Shown here piece after piece: positions 56,710-64,000 of a stretch of 64,000 nt of DNA. The stretch covers positions 62,001-126,000 of the forward strand of contig JAUJEB010000006.1 in assembly GCA_030442055.1 (NCBI GenBank), in the 5' to 3' direction. This stretch comes from Agaribacillus aureus. Its GTDB lineage: Bacteria > Bacteroidota > Bacteroidia > Cytophagales > Cyclobacteriaceae. The notes beneath the pieces are model-generated. The model had not been told where the DNA came from, did no database searches, and worked only from the letters and a program-made list of their open reading frames with translations. How positions within the stretch are numbered: position 1 is the first letter of the stretch; every line of letters starts with the position of its first letter. A program made the translations under genes and the position numbers.

Positions 56710-56834
56710 ATTATTTCAGTAATGTAAGAATGGATATGGTTATCCGGAGTCGAGACATAATACAAAGATAGGGGACCCTTGATGTTTAAGACGAAGATTT
56801 TGGGATCTTCTTCCCAGGGTCGCGTGAATAAACC

Positions 56835-56870
56835 CGTACATCATTCAACACTTTGACAGAATGATGTACG
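56835..56870. terminator. Strong hairpin, possible bidirectional terminator
   Basis: CGTACATCATTC pairs perfectly with GAATGATGTACG over 12 bp with a 12-base loop, followed by a short T-run in the plus direction. It lies between two minus-strand genes, behind the hydrolase gene. Confidence 0.5.
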
Positions 56871-56979
56871 AGCTTGTTTTTATACATTTCGGGACGGTGA
56901 ACCGTTTGTTGCAATTGGCGTTTCACTCAAGCCGCTGGTCAAGCCTGAGAGTATGCTTAAGCCCGAAACGCTCTTGAGA

Positions 56980-57945
56980 CTAGGTGGTACGCTGCTGTTC
57001 CAGCCATTTTAAGATCGCTTGGTTTGTTTCTTCCGGCTTTTCCTGTTGAATCCAATGACCACAATCCAGACTGACCACTTCCACATTAGGCACGAACTCA
57101 GCCAGTTTGTCGGACTTCGGAATCAAATCACGATCGCCATAGATCATGAGTGCGGGCTGTTGGATGATTGGGTTGGCATCCGCCAATAAGTGCCAGTTGC
57201 GGTCAAGGTTCCTGTACCAGTTTATACTGCCTGTGAACCCTGTTGATTCGAAGGCAGAGACGAAAATGGCCAGTTCGTCATCGCTCATTATGGGTTCACC
57301 GAGGGATGTTTCTGACCTGGCGAGATTTATCATCATCATACCCGGCTCAGGCGGTGCGGGAGGCACATTCTTGCGGAATATATTGCGAAGGAACTGGGAA
57401 GTATTTTCTTCTAAAACCGCGTCCGCGACACCTGGCTGTCGATTGAAGTGGACAAAATAGTAGTCGCCGCCAAGAAATTCTTCCATGAACTCGATCCAGG
57501 GTTTTTCTCCGCGCTCTTGATAAGGCAAGGCCAGGTTTATCACTTTATTTACACGGTTTGGATGCAATAAGGTCAGTCCCCAAACGACCATGGCACCCCA
57601 ATCATGACCGACAAAGGTGGCATCTTCGTATTCGTAGTGATCGAGAAGTGCGATGAGATCACCCGTCAAGTGTTCAATGTCATAATCTGTTACTTCAGTC
57701 GGACAGGATGAGTTGCCATAACCCCGCTGGTTTGGGACAATGACATGGTAGCCCGCCGCGGCAAGGGCGGGCACCTGATGGCGCCAGGAAAAGGCATGCT
57801 CTGGCCAGCCGTGACAGAGTACAATGGGTTTTCCTGCATTATGTTGGCCTGCTTCAAAGACTTCGAGTTCCACACCATTGATCGAAATAAGCGTAGGCTT
57901 TGGAAAATCAGTTGGATTAAGCATTGAGTTAATTACTTTTGTCAT
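56980..57945 (-). CDS. Epoxide-hydrolase-like alpha/beta hydrolase
   Basis: 321 residues. Oxyanion-side HGWPEHAFSW near 45, nucleophile elbow VGHDWGAM with Asp near 116, and the late His in DCGHWIQQE near 297. Asp as the nucleophile within GHDWG is the epoxide-hydrolase arrangement. Cytosolic. Somewhat richer in GC than its neighbours, suggesting transfer. Single gene. Confidence 0.9.
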   Translation of the reverse strand: MTKVINSMLNPTDFPKPTLISINGVELEVFEAGQHNAGKPIVLCHGWPEHAFSWRHQVPALAAAGYHVIVPNQRGYGNSSCPTEVTDYDIEHLTGDLIALLDHYEYEDATFVGHDWGAMVVWGLTLLHPNRVNKVINLALPYQERGEKPWIEFMEEFLGGDYYFVHFNRQPGVADAVLEENTSQFLRNIFRKNVPPAPPEPGMMMINLARSETSLGEPIMSDDELAIFVSAFESTGFTGSINWYRNLDRNWHLLADANPIIQQPALMIYGDRDLIPKSDKLAEFVPNVEVVSLDCGHWIQQEKPEETNQAILKWLEQQRTT

Positions 57946-58320
57946 TTTTACCTGTTTTAATGATTAATTGATGCCAACTTACACCTGACAAGTGACAACC
58001 TTATGTCATGAGTCAGCAAAAATTAATGGTATTGGTCAAAATACTCTTGTAAAGTCAAAAGGTGAGGTTCAAAGTTTTCTGATAGAATTTCCATTTTTTG
58101 AATTCCATCCAATCGAAAAGATCGAAATTCCCCACGCAAACGACACAACGCAGTGCCACTTCCAAACTTTGGAAGTATCAGCGGACTTCACTATTTTAGT
58201 TCGGGTCACCAGGTGTGAGTATACACCTCATACAGGGACGTTAGCAGCAAAAGCCGGACAATGAGCAAGCGAACCCAAGGAATCCCCAAAAAACAACCAA
58301 AAAGATTAGATAAGAGCTAG
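57946..58320. other. Intergenic region with cassette-like end
   Basis: No convincing gene. Near the end, ACGTTAGCAGC at 58239-58249 is like the right ends of the attC-like sites, about 70 bases before the DUF3667 gene. A 90-codon frame at 57992-58264 has no recognisable features. Confidence 0.35.
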
Positions 58321-59037
58321 ATGAAATGCGCCAATTGTAATTACCCGATAAATGGAAAATATTGCGCCAATTGTGGTCGGCCGATTCAGGTAACAAGAAT
58401 TGACGGCAAATACGTTATCAAAGAAATTGGCGATGTACTTAGTTTCAAAAAAGGCATACTCTTTACAATTAAAGAGCTGCTAATAAGGCCAGGACGAAAT
58501 ATTAAGGCATTCATTCTTGAAGACAGGCATAGACTTGTAAAACCAGTAATTTTTGTGATATTCTGTTCCTTCATCTACACAATTCTTCAACAACTACTAC
58601 ATTTCGAGGATGGATACATTAATTACAGCTCTGACTCGCAAGTATCTACTACAATAGCGATAATTGAGTGGATTCAAGAGAACTATGGATATGCTAATAT
58701 CCTGATAGCAGTTTTTGTGGCCCTTTGGATTAAAATCCTTTTTCGGAAATACGACTATAACTTCTTTGAAATCCTTATATTAACATTCTTCGTGTTCGGA
58801 ATTATAATGGTGATATCCTCCCTTTTCGGAGTTATGGACACCCTGACTGACTTAGGATTATTCTATATCGGTGGTTTGATTAGTTTTATTTATGTATCGT
58901 GGGCGATCGGACAATTTTTTGATGGAAGAAAAGTATTCAACTACTTCAAAGGATTTTTATCCTACACCTTAGGTTTACTTTCCGCCACTATCACTGCGGT
59001 TTTACTTGGAACGCTTATTGATCTTATTTGGGGTTAG
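58321..59037 (+). CDS. DUF3667-family membrane protein with zinc ribbon
   Basis: 238 residues. Paired CxxC zinc ribbon at 3-19 (CANCNYPINGKYCANCG), then conserved FTIKELLIRPGRNIKAFILE and about five TM helices (TFFVFGIIMVISSLFGV; SYTLGLLSATITAVLLG). Typical Bacteroidota DUF3667. Function unknown. GTTAGC-type sequences flank it at 58239 and 59034 (GGGGTTAGCTACTATAGCCC), as in a cassette. Confidence 0.85.
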   Translation: MKCANCNYPINGKYCANCGRPIQVTRIDGKYVIKEIGDVLSFKKGILFTIKELLIRPGRNIKAFILEDRHRLVKPVIFVIFCSFIYTILQQLLHFEDGYINYSSDSQVSTTIAIIEWIQENYGYANILIAVFVALWIKILFRKYDYNFFEILILTFFVFGIIMVISSLFGVMDTLTDLGLFYIGGLISFIYVSWAIGQFFDGRKVFNYFKGFLSYTLGLLSATITAVLLGTLIDLIWG

Positions 59038-59097
59038 CTACTATAGCCCCAAGAAAGGACAGCGGTATTTCCCCTCCGGGCGCCATTAGCATATAGC

Positions 59098-59172
59098 CTC
59101 TGCAAAACCACTGAAATATACATTCATGCAGCCAATACCGATATGAATTTTGTTAAAAATCCATTAGATTGA
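59098..59172 (+). pseudogene. Tyrosine recombinase 3'-end fragment (tail B)
   Basis: Frame CKTTEIYIHAANTDMNFV then KNPLD and TGA. Same tail as at 34484-34543, with the nucleophile Tyr kept. The upstream part is missing. The YafY-like gene begins 72 bases on. Confidence 0.75.
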
Positions 59173-59240
59173 AGTTTTTAAAATAGAGATAAGTGCCCCA
59201 CTGTGGTATATTGCCAATTGTTAGCCACAACCGAAAGCTA
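59173..59240 (+). repeat. Post-integrase hairpin element, copy B
   Basis: CCACTGTGG hairpin and TTGCCAATTGTTAGCCAC, related to the element after tail A (AGCCAATTGTTGTAAGC). Confidence 0.5.
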
Positions 59241-59244
59241 AAAT

Positions 59245-59940
59245 ATGGAAGAAGAAAAGCCTAGACTTTCGAGATTAACTGCCATTATTACACAACTTCA
59301 ATCCAAAAGAATTGTAACTGCCAACTATCTGGCAGAAAGGCATAATGTAAGTGTACGCACTATTTACCGAGACATTCGAACCCTTGAAAAATCAGGAATC
59401 CCCATCGTAACGGAGGAGGGTAAAGGCTATTCTATCATGGAAGGCTATCACCTTCCACCGGTTTTATTTACCGAAGATGAGGCCAATGCTTTAGTTACCG
59501 TCGAACAGCTGGCGATTAAGAACAAGGATCAATCGTTAAGCGAAAATGTTTCCAGCGCCATTGAAAAAATAAAAGCTATTTTAAAGTATTCCCAAAAGGG
59601 AAATGCAGACCTGTTGGCAGATAGAATTTACTTCGGTGGCCATCAGAACCAACAGAAAACGAGCAGCAATCTGATGCAGCTACAATCGGCTATAATTCAT
59701 TTTCAACTCCTGAAGATTGAATATCTTTCTTCCGAAGGGAAAAGAACCACCCGTGACATAGAGCCATTTGCCCTTTACAGCATTAATGGAAATTTTCTGC
59801 TTATAGCTTTTTGTAGGCTTAGAAAAGATTTTAGAGCTTTTAGAATAGACTATATTGAGAGTCTTCAGCCTCAAAACGAGACATTTACCCCGCATAATAT
59901 GACTTTACGGGAGTATTTTGAGAAATATATAAAAAAATAA
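59245..59940 (+). CDS. YafY-type HTH/WYL-domain regulator
   Basis: 231 residues. N-terminal HTH (YLAERHNVSVRTIYRDIRTL) and a C-terminal WYL ligand-sensing domain (FALYSINGNFLLIAFCRLRK, FRAFRIDYIESL). Sits upstream of a DUF4345 gene on the same strand, which it may control. WYL proteins often sense DNA damage or nucleotide ligands; none is shown here. Confidence 0.9.
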   Translation: MEEEKPRLSRLTAIITQLQSKRIVTANYLAERHNVSVRTIYRDIRTLEKSGIPIVTEEGKGYSIMEGYHLPPVLFTEDEANALVTVEQLAIKNKDQSLSENVSSAIEKIKAILKYSQKGNADLLADRIYFGGHQNQQKTSSNLMQLQSAIIHFQLLKIEYLSSEGKRTTRDIEPFALYSINGNFLLIAFCRLRKDFRAFRIDYIESLQPQNETFTPHNMTLREYFEKYIKK

Positions 59941-60012
59941 TAGTACCTCTGACATACCTCTGTCACAACCCAATTTTACCTTTGCTTTAGAATAAATCAA
60001 AAGGAATTTAAA

Positions 60013-60399
60013 ATGGAAATTATAAAGATTATTATCTTAGGATTGTCAGGTCTTTTGCTATTGTTTGCGGGCTTGATGAGATTAACTAACCCAATTAAAA
60101 CCTATTTAAAGAATTCGGGAATTACATTGGAAAACGATATAAACCTGATGAACGAAATCAGAGGAGTGAGTTCAGTAATGCTCTGTAGCGGAATAATAAT
60201 TTTGCTGGGAACTATTGTACCCGTTCTGACCACCTTCTCGTTTGTTGTTGCCACTTTGATTTTTCTTGGATTTGCAATAGGGAGGTTGTTTAGTAATGTT
60301 GTAGACGGAAAACCAAACAAACAGTTGATCACGGGGTTGATCTCAGAACTGGTTTTAGGTACTGCTAACGTTTTTTATCTGGTCAATATATTAGTCTGA
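60013..60399 (+). CDS. DUF4345-family membrane protein
   Basis: 128 residues, four TM helices (LGLSGLLLLFAGLMRLTNPI; IRGVSSVMLCSGIIILLGTI; ATLIFLGFAIGRLFS). DUF4345 pattern is clear by layout and the NEIRG motif. Separated by 72 bases from the WYL regulator. Function unknown. Confidence 0.8.
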   Translation: MEIIKIIILGLSGLLLLFAGLMRLTNPIKTYLKNSGITLENDINLMNEIRGVSSVMLCSGIIILLGTIVPVLTTFSFVVATLIFLGFAIGRLFSNVVDGKPNKQLITGLISELVLGTANVFYLVNILV

Positions 60400-60408
60400 G
60401 GAATTGTA

Positions 60409-60535
60409 TTGATCAAATACCTCAAAATACCTCTCCAACCTCTTCAAATCTTTTATCAAAAAGTTTTATAGAGAACCGGTCATCCCGACAGATTAGCAAG
60501 AGCAGCGGCAAACGATAAATACTGTTGCTCTTGCT
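60409..60535 (-). repeat. Dispersed repeat R1, copy 6, with hairpin repeat copy 2
   Basis: Minus strand reads FLIKDLKRLERYFEVF (with an upstream TAA). Directly next to it, 60495-60508 and 60522-60535 repeat the AGCAAGAGC hairpin of 18626-18666 with two mismatches. The remainder to 60735 is spacer. Confidence 0.55.
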
Positions 60536-60735
60536 CAAACTGTTGCTTTCAAAATAACAAAGTGATCCTTTTGATTGTAGGATCTGCGCCAGGAGGCTAT
60601 ATGGTGACTTAATCTAAAGGATTTATGATTTTATTCAAAGATGTACTAACTGCCCATGTATGGATTTCTATAATTCCGTTACAATTACATCCCAACCGTA
60701 TCGGGATACATCATAATTCATTAATTTCCCATAAC

Positions 60736-62238
60736 TTACTTTACCACAGAATTACTAATAAAGGCAATATATAGCCCATCAGGTGACCAATTTGGTACAT
60801 TCATCGTTCCCTGTCCACCATAGAGATAGGCTATTACCTTTGCTTGCCCTCCATTTGCCGGCATTTTTCTTAAATATACGTGTTTATAAAAAGGATGATC
60901 GGAAGGAGCTACTTCCGGAGAATAAGATAAAAAGACTATCCATTTGCCGTCTGGCGAAAGATGGGGAAACCAGTTTTGAAAATCATCATCCGTCAACTGC
61001 TCCTTTTGACTTCCATCCGGATGCATGCGCCATAATTCCATAGAACCTGTTCTGGCAGAATTAAAATAAATGTATTTCCCATCAGGACTATATTCAGGGC
61101 TATCATCAAGGCTTTTTTTGTCGGTTAACCTGATCTCCGGACCACTTCCATCGGAAGGTATTTTATAAATATTATATGCCTCGTTTCTCCCTGCCGTATA
61201 GGTCAGCCACTTGCCATCCGGAGACCAACCATGTAAATAACTTGGCCCTACCGGGGTAATTCTTTTGGGCACCCCACCTGTCACCGGAACGGTATAAATG
61301 AGTGAACCATAAGCTGTTTCTCCACTGGAACTGCTTAGCCCCAGCATTTTACCATCAAAAGATAAAACATGATCATTATTATTGTTTTTCACAAAATCTG
61401 TAGGAACTATAGAAGGTTTATTGCTTGCCAGATCATAGCGATAAATCAGACCTTCGCTATTATAAATTAATGCTTTATTATCAAGCGTCCAATTTGGTGC
61501 TTGAATTGAATTTTTTACTGAATAAATGATTTTTCTTTTGCCTGTTGTTATCTCCATCAACTCCAAGTGGCTACCAATATAATCCCGATAAGGTACAAAA
61601 TCAGGGGGTGCCGGCAGGATGATGCGAACATTATCAAATTCGGCTTTCTCTACAACATCTGCGTTGTGCGAGCAAATAAACAGCCCTGCCAACATTTCAG
61701 AAGGAAAGTCAAAATCAGGTACTTCTACTGTCCAAAAAGGGTCGCCATATTTCGCTACACTTAATAAAAAACTTCGGCCTCTGCGCTCTATCTGAATAAT
61801 ATCAGGCATGTTAACAGGTGATTTGACCTCTTCTATATTCATACCATCTTTTTTGCGATATTGAATCGCTGTTAGGCCATCTCCGTGAACTGTAGCACAC
61901 ACCATCGCAGCGGCGGTATCCAAACCAGTTCTTATCATCCAGCCCAATTTGCGATGTGGATCAACGCCTTTCCCCAATAATTTAGCCTGGGTTTGTAGAA
62001 TAAAATCGCCATTTAGCCTTTTGTGGGCAAAGTGAAATTCATCTTTTTTAAACCAGATATTCGCACCTGCCCCCGACAGTATGTAAGTATCTGTCTTCGC
62101 GTTATAAACAGTATTGCCAATGTGTTTAACAGGTCCGACATCAGTTGTACTTTCAAAAATGCCTGTTGAATTTTGAGCAGATGTGAGGATTGTCAACAGG
62201 CAAAAAAAGATTGTTAAAAGAAAGGTAGGGATTTTCAT
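60736..62238 (-). CDS. Secreted TolB-like PD40 beta-propeller protein
   Basis: About 500 residues from ATG 62238; an ATG four codons upstream (62250) is an alternative. Signal peptide (PTFLLTIFFCLLTILTSAQ). N-terminal ~210 residues are a jelly-roll-like DUF1349-type domain (GDFILQTQAKLLGKGVDP). Then PD40 repeats (SPDGKWLTYTAGRNEAYNIY; SPDGKYIYFNSARTGSMELW; SPDGKWIVFLSYSP), a TolB-type propeller. Probably binds a sugar or protein outside the cell; no catalytic residues are evident. Confidence 0.88.
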   Translation of the reverse strand: MKIPTFLLTIFFCLLTILTSAQNSTGIFESTTDVGPVKHIGNTVYNAKTDTYILSGAGANIWFKKDEFHFAHKRLNGDFILQTQAKLLGKGVDPHRKLGWMIRTGLDTAAAMVCATVHGDGLTAIQYRKKDGMNIEEVKSPVNMPDIIQIERRGRSFLLSVAKYGDPFWTVEVPDFDFPSEMLAGLFICSHNADVVEKAEFDNVRIILPAPPDFVPYRDYIGSHLELMEITTGKRKIIYSVKNSIQAPNWTLDNKALIYNSEGLIYRYDLASNKPSIVPTDFVKNNNNDHVLSFDGKMLGLSSSSGETAYGSLIYTVPVTGGVPKRITPVGPSYLHGWSPDGKWLTYTAGRNEAYNIYKIPSDGSGPEIRLTDKKSLDDSPEYSPDGKYIYFNSARTGSMELWRMHPDGSQKEQLTDDDFQNWFPHLSPDGKWIVFLSYSPEVAPSDHPFYKHVYLRKMPANGGQAKVIAYLYGGQGTMNVPNWSPDGLYIAFISNSVVK

Positions 62239-62250
62239 ATTCACTAACAT

Positions 62251-62746
62251 TTATCGTTGGCTACTGTTGTAATTTCTTTGATTTTAGTTTTCCGTGCAGC
62301 GCTATACGTAAAATTCCGTCACTTTTCCGGTTTCCCAGGGTAAATTTCCAGGATTAAAAACAGTTTTTCTAATTGAAAAAACGTTTGGAGATTAGCAGGT
62401 AATTTTTTCTACAAGCTTCAATATACAAATCCTTTTTTACAAATAATACTATCATAATTCAAGATAGCAGCAGATAAACGCCATAATAACAATTCAGCTC
62501 CAATGATGCGAATTAAGGCCTGGGTTCATGGCAGTGGATGTTGGATTCGTATATGTCGAAGCTGAAAGCGGAGGTAGACTACCTAAAATGAGATCCGACC
62601 AGGGTTAACCAGGTTGGGTCAATTACCCCCACTCGAACTGGTTTTAAAGCCATGTCGGATCAGGCAGAATTTCTGGGAGTTTGCTACCATTAAGCATAAA
62701 TATTGGTTAATTTGAAAAGGAAGAATTTGAGTGCCAATGTAAAAAA
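62251..62746. other. Intergenic region with an inverted repeat
   Basis: No gene of convincing length. Around 62591-62665, ATCCGAC pairs with GTCGGAT, and AACCAG-type arms inside pair with CTGGTT, which suggests a folded RNA or an insertion-element end. Upstream 25 codons (MAVDVGFVYVEAESGG) look coding-like but are not assignable. Confidence 0.35.
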
Positions 62747-63310
62747 ATGAAAGATTCAAATTTTATAAATGAGCGATTGAAAAGGGGACAACAGGCCAAT
62801 GAGAAAGTCGAAAAGGAATTCTCCAACTTGACAACGGAGCAGCTAAATTGGAAACCTGCTGCCAAAACCTGGAGTATTGCAGAATGCCTGCAACACCTCA
62901 TTATAGCCGACAGCTGCTATTTTGGTGACCTTAAACTGATAGCTAGCGATATGTACCAAATGACTTTTTGGGAACGGTACAGTCCATTTTCCGGGTTACT
63001 TGGTAAGGTACTAAAGAGTCAAATGAAGGAACAGGTCACGAAAAAAATGGTCACACACACAAAACTCACCCCAACATATTCAACTTATCAATTAGACTTG
63101 CTGGACAATTATAAAGACAACCTCCGTTACTTCATGGATTTGGTGTCCAAATGCCATAATGCGGATCTCGACAAATTCATTATCAATTCCCCAACAATCA
63201 CCTGGATTACTTATAGCCTGAGAGATGCTCTTGAGTTCCTTTTTGAACATGAACACCGGCACATTAATCAGGCTATCAGGGTAACGGAAAATGAGAGATT
63301 TCCAAAATGA
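62747..63310 (+). CDS. DinB-superfamily protein
   Basis: 187 residues. Four-helix DinB fold: NWKPAAKTWSIAECLQHLII (first His), a middle helix, and FLFEHEHRHINQAIRV with the other metal-binding His residues. Members bind divalent metal; some are thiol transferases. Function here unknown. No partner gene adjacent. Confidence 0.88.
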   Translation: MKDSNFINERLKRGQQANEKVEKEFSNLTTEQLNWKPAAKTWSIAECLQHLIIADSCYFGDLKLIASDMYQMTFWERYSPFSGLLGKVLKSQMKEQVTKKMVTHTKLTPTYSTYQLDLLDNYKDNLRYFMDLVSKCHNADLDKFIINSPTITWITYSLRDALEFLFEHEHRHINQAIRVTENERFPK

Positions 63311-63429
63311 AAGTAAAAAGTATTCTTATCGGGAAAATACCATGTATTTAAGCGTTGTGTGGGAGAGCTCCTCTGAGAGGTAGTTTGTTGTGAAAAATGA
63401 AATAACCAGGTGCGGCATCCTTCATACTC

Positions 63430-63475
63430 TTTCTATTTTTTAGGGCGGATGCCTAGGGTCTGTGATCCGGGTTAT
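63430..63475 (+). repeat. Dispersed repeat R2, copy 3
   Basis: CTATTTTTTAGGGCGGATGC then GGGTCTGTGATCCGGG, same structure as at 33983 and 35135, with one stem mismatch. It leads into integrase tail C. Confidence 0.6.
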
Positions 63476-63486
63476 TGGTTTAACAG

Positions 63487-63552
63487 GACTGCTGAGATCT
63501 GCATGTATGCTTCCGATACGGATATGAATTTTATTAAAAATCCATTAGATTA
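63487..63552 (+). pseudogene. Tyrosine recombinase 3'-end fragment (tail C)
   Basis: Reads [20 protein letters not shown] and a stop. The nucleophile Tyr position (EIYTH in tail A) is Cys here, so it is a dead tail. It is followed by a related spacer and, 34 bases on, the Crp/Fnr gene. Confidence 0.75.
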
Positions 63553-63586
63553 AGGATTTGACAAAATAAACATAAGCACTAGATAA

Positions 63587-64000
63587 GGTGTTTAGTGAAT
63601 TGTCGTATGCAATTGCAAAAAATCAAATTGGTTTGAAAGAAATAACATTAAAAAAAGGAGAAATACTGCAACGCAGCGGTGAATTAAACACCAAAGTTTA
63701 CCATGTCAAATCTGGTTTGCTTAGAAGCTATTCAATAGACAAAAATGGAAAAGAGAACATTTTCATGTTTGCACCTGAGGGATGGATAATAGCAGACACG
63801 TGTAAACCCGAGTCAGAAGCAGTCCTATTCATAGATGCCCTTGAAAATTCAACTGTGAGGATCTTACCTAAAGACCTTGAAAGAGAAAAACAAAATATAA
63901 GTGCAATTACAAAAAGATTAAATGCACTACAAAACCGAATTTTAATGCTAACTAGTACTAATGCCATTGAAAGATATGAACAATTTATTATGGAATACCC
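63587..64000 (+). CDS. Crp/Fnr-family regulator, 3' end off the window
   Basis: Open frame to the window edge with no ATG; GTG 63587 is the best start. The cNMP-binding fold is seen: ITLKKGEILQRSGELNTKVY, HVKSGLLRSYSIDKNGKENI, FAPEGWIIADT. The HTH would lie beyond the edge. The native 5' end may have been replaced by the repeat and integrase-tail DNA just upstream. Confidence 0.8.

Overview
The window is AT-rich chromosomal DNA that looks like a member of the Bacteroidota, most likely a Cytophagales-type marine or soil bacterium. This rests on a secreted repeat protein ending in a type IX secretion (T9SS) sorting domain, YHYH/DUF6702, DUF3667 and DUF4345 genes, an AraC regulator with an N-terminal membrane domain, a TAnnTTTG-type promoter box, the near absence of Shine-Dalgarno sequences, and Bacteroidota-type tyrosine-recombinase remnants. 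No tRNA, rRNA or CRISPR array was seen. The species cannot be named from the sequence.

Layout. (1) 1-18.2 kb is a defence-island-like accessory region. It holds a partial type IIG restriction-modification enzyme (runs off the left edge), an XRE regulator, a UDG-like gene with a possible alkyladenine-glycosylase-like partner, a TPR gene broken by a stop codon, a NERD-SF1 helicase, a membrane-anchored NERD/zinc-ribbon protein and a frameshifted integrase remnant. It ends with a compact four-gene module: 8-TM protein, 4-TM protein, periplasmic solute-binding/TM/caspase fusion, and P-loop ATPase. A 24-bp near-identical repeat lies on each side of that module. It is the most novel item here and looks like a membrane-spanning, caspase-executed defence or cell-death system. 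(2) 18.2-20.8 kb is a graveyard of remnants with two small hypothetical genes. (3) 20.8-30.1 kb, minus strand, is a biosynthetic cluster: a single-module reducing type I PKS, a broken type II thioesterase, a class I terpene synthase and a cytochrome P450. (4) 30.7-38.2 kb is a patchwork: an IS21 remnant, small lipoprotein/GRAM/YwqK genes separated by attC-like imperfect palindromes, integrase tails, dispersed repeats, and a membrane protein with a 10-residue solenoid repeat. (5) 38.5-48 kb is a TolC/HlyD/RND efflux operon with its AraC-type regulator, small envelope genes, a sterol-desaturase-like enzyme and an ABC transmembrane domain lacking an ATPase. A shared palindrome precedes the efflux operon and the gene at 45549. 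(6) 48-64 kb holds YHYH and DUF6702 genes, a giant T9SS protein with 13 near-identical 228-bp repeats, YdeI, an epoxide-hydrolase-like enzyme, DUF3667, a WYL regulator with DUF4345, a TolB-like secreted protein, a DinB protein and a partial Crp/Fnr regulator.

How it fits together. From about 18 kb rightwards many genes are separated by recurring boundary DNA: short coding-like 3' tails of a tyrosine recombinase (three copies, each just upstream of a cargo gene), a repeat of roughly 80 bp on the opposite strand (six copies), a GGATC-TGT-GATCC hairpin element (three copies), and imperfect palindromes resembling integron attC sites. This suggests the accessory genes arrived as cassette-like units through tyrosine-recombinase activity, followed by decay. 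Several genes are broken (TPR, integrase, thioesterase, IstA, SGNH hydrolase, small ORFs), so the region is in active turnover.
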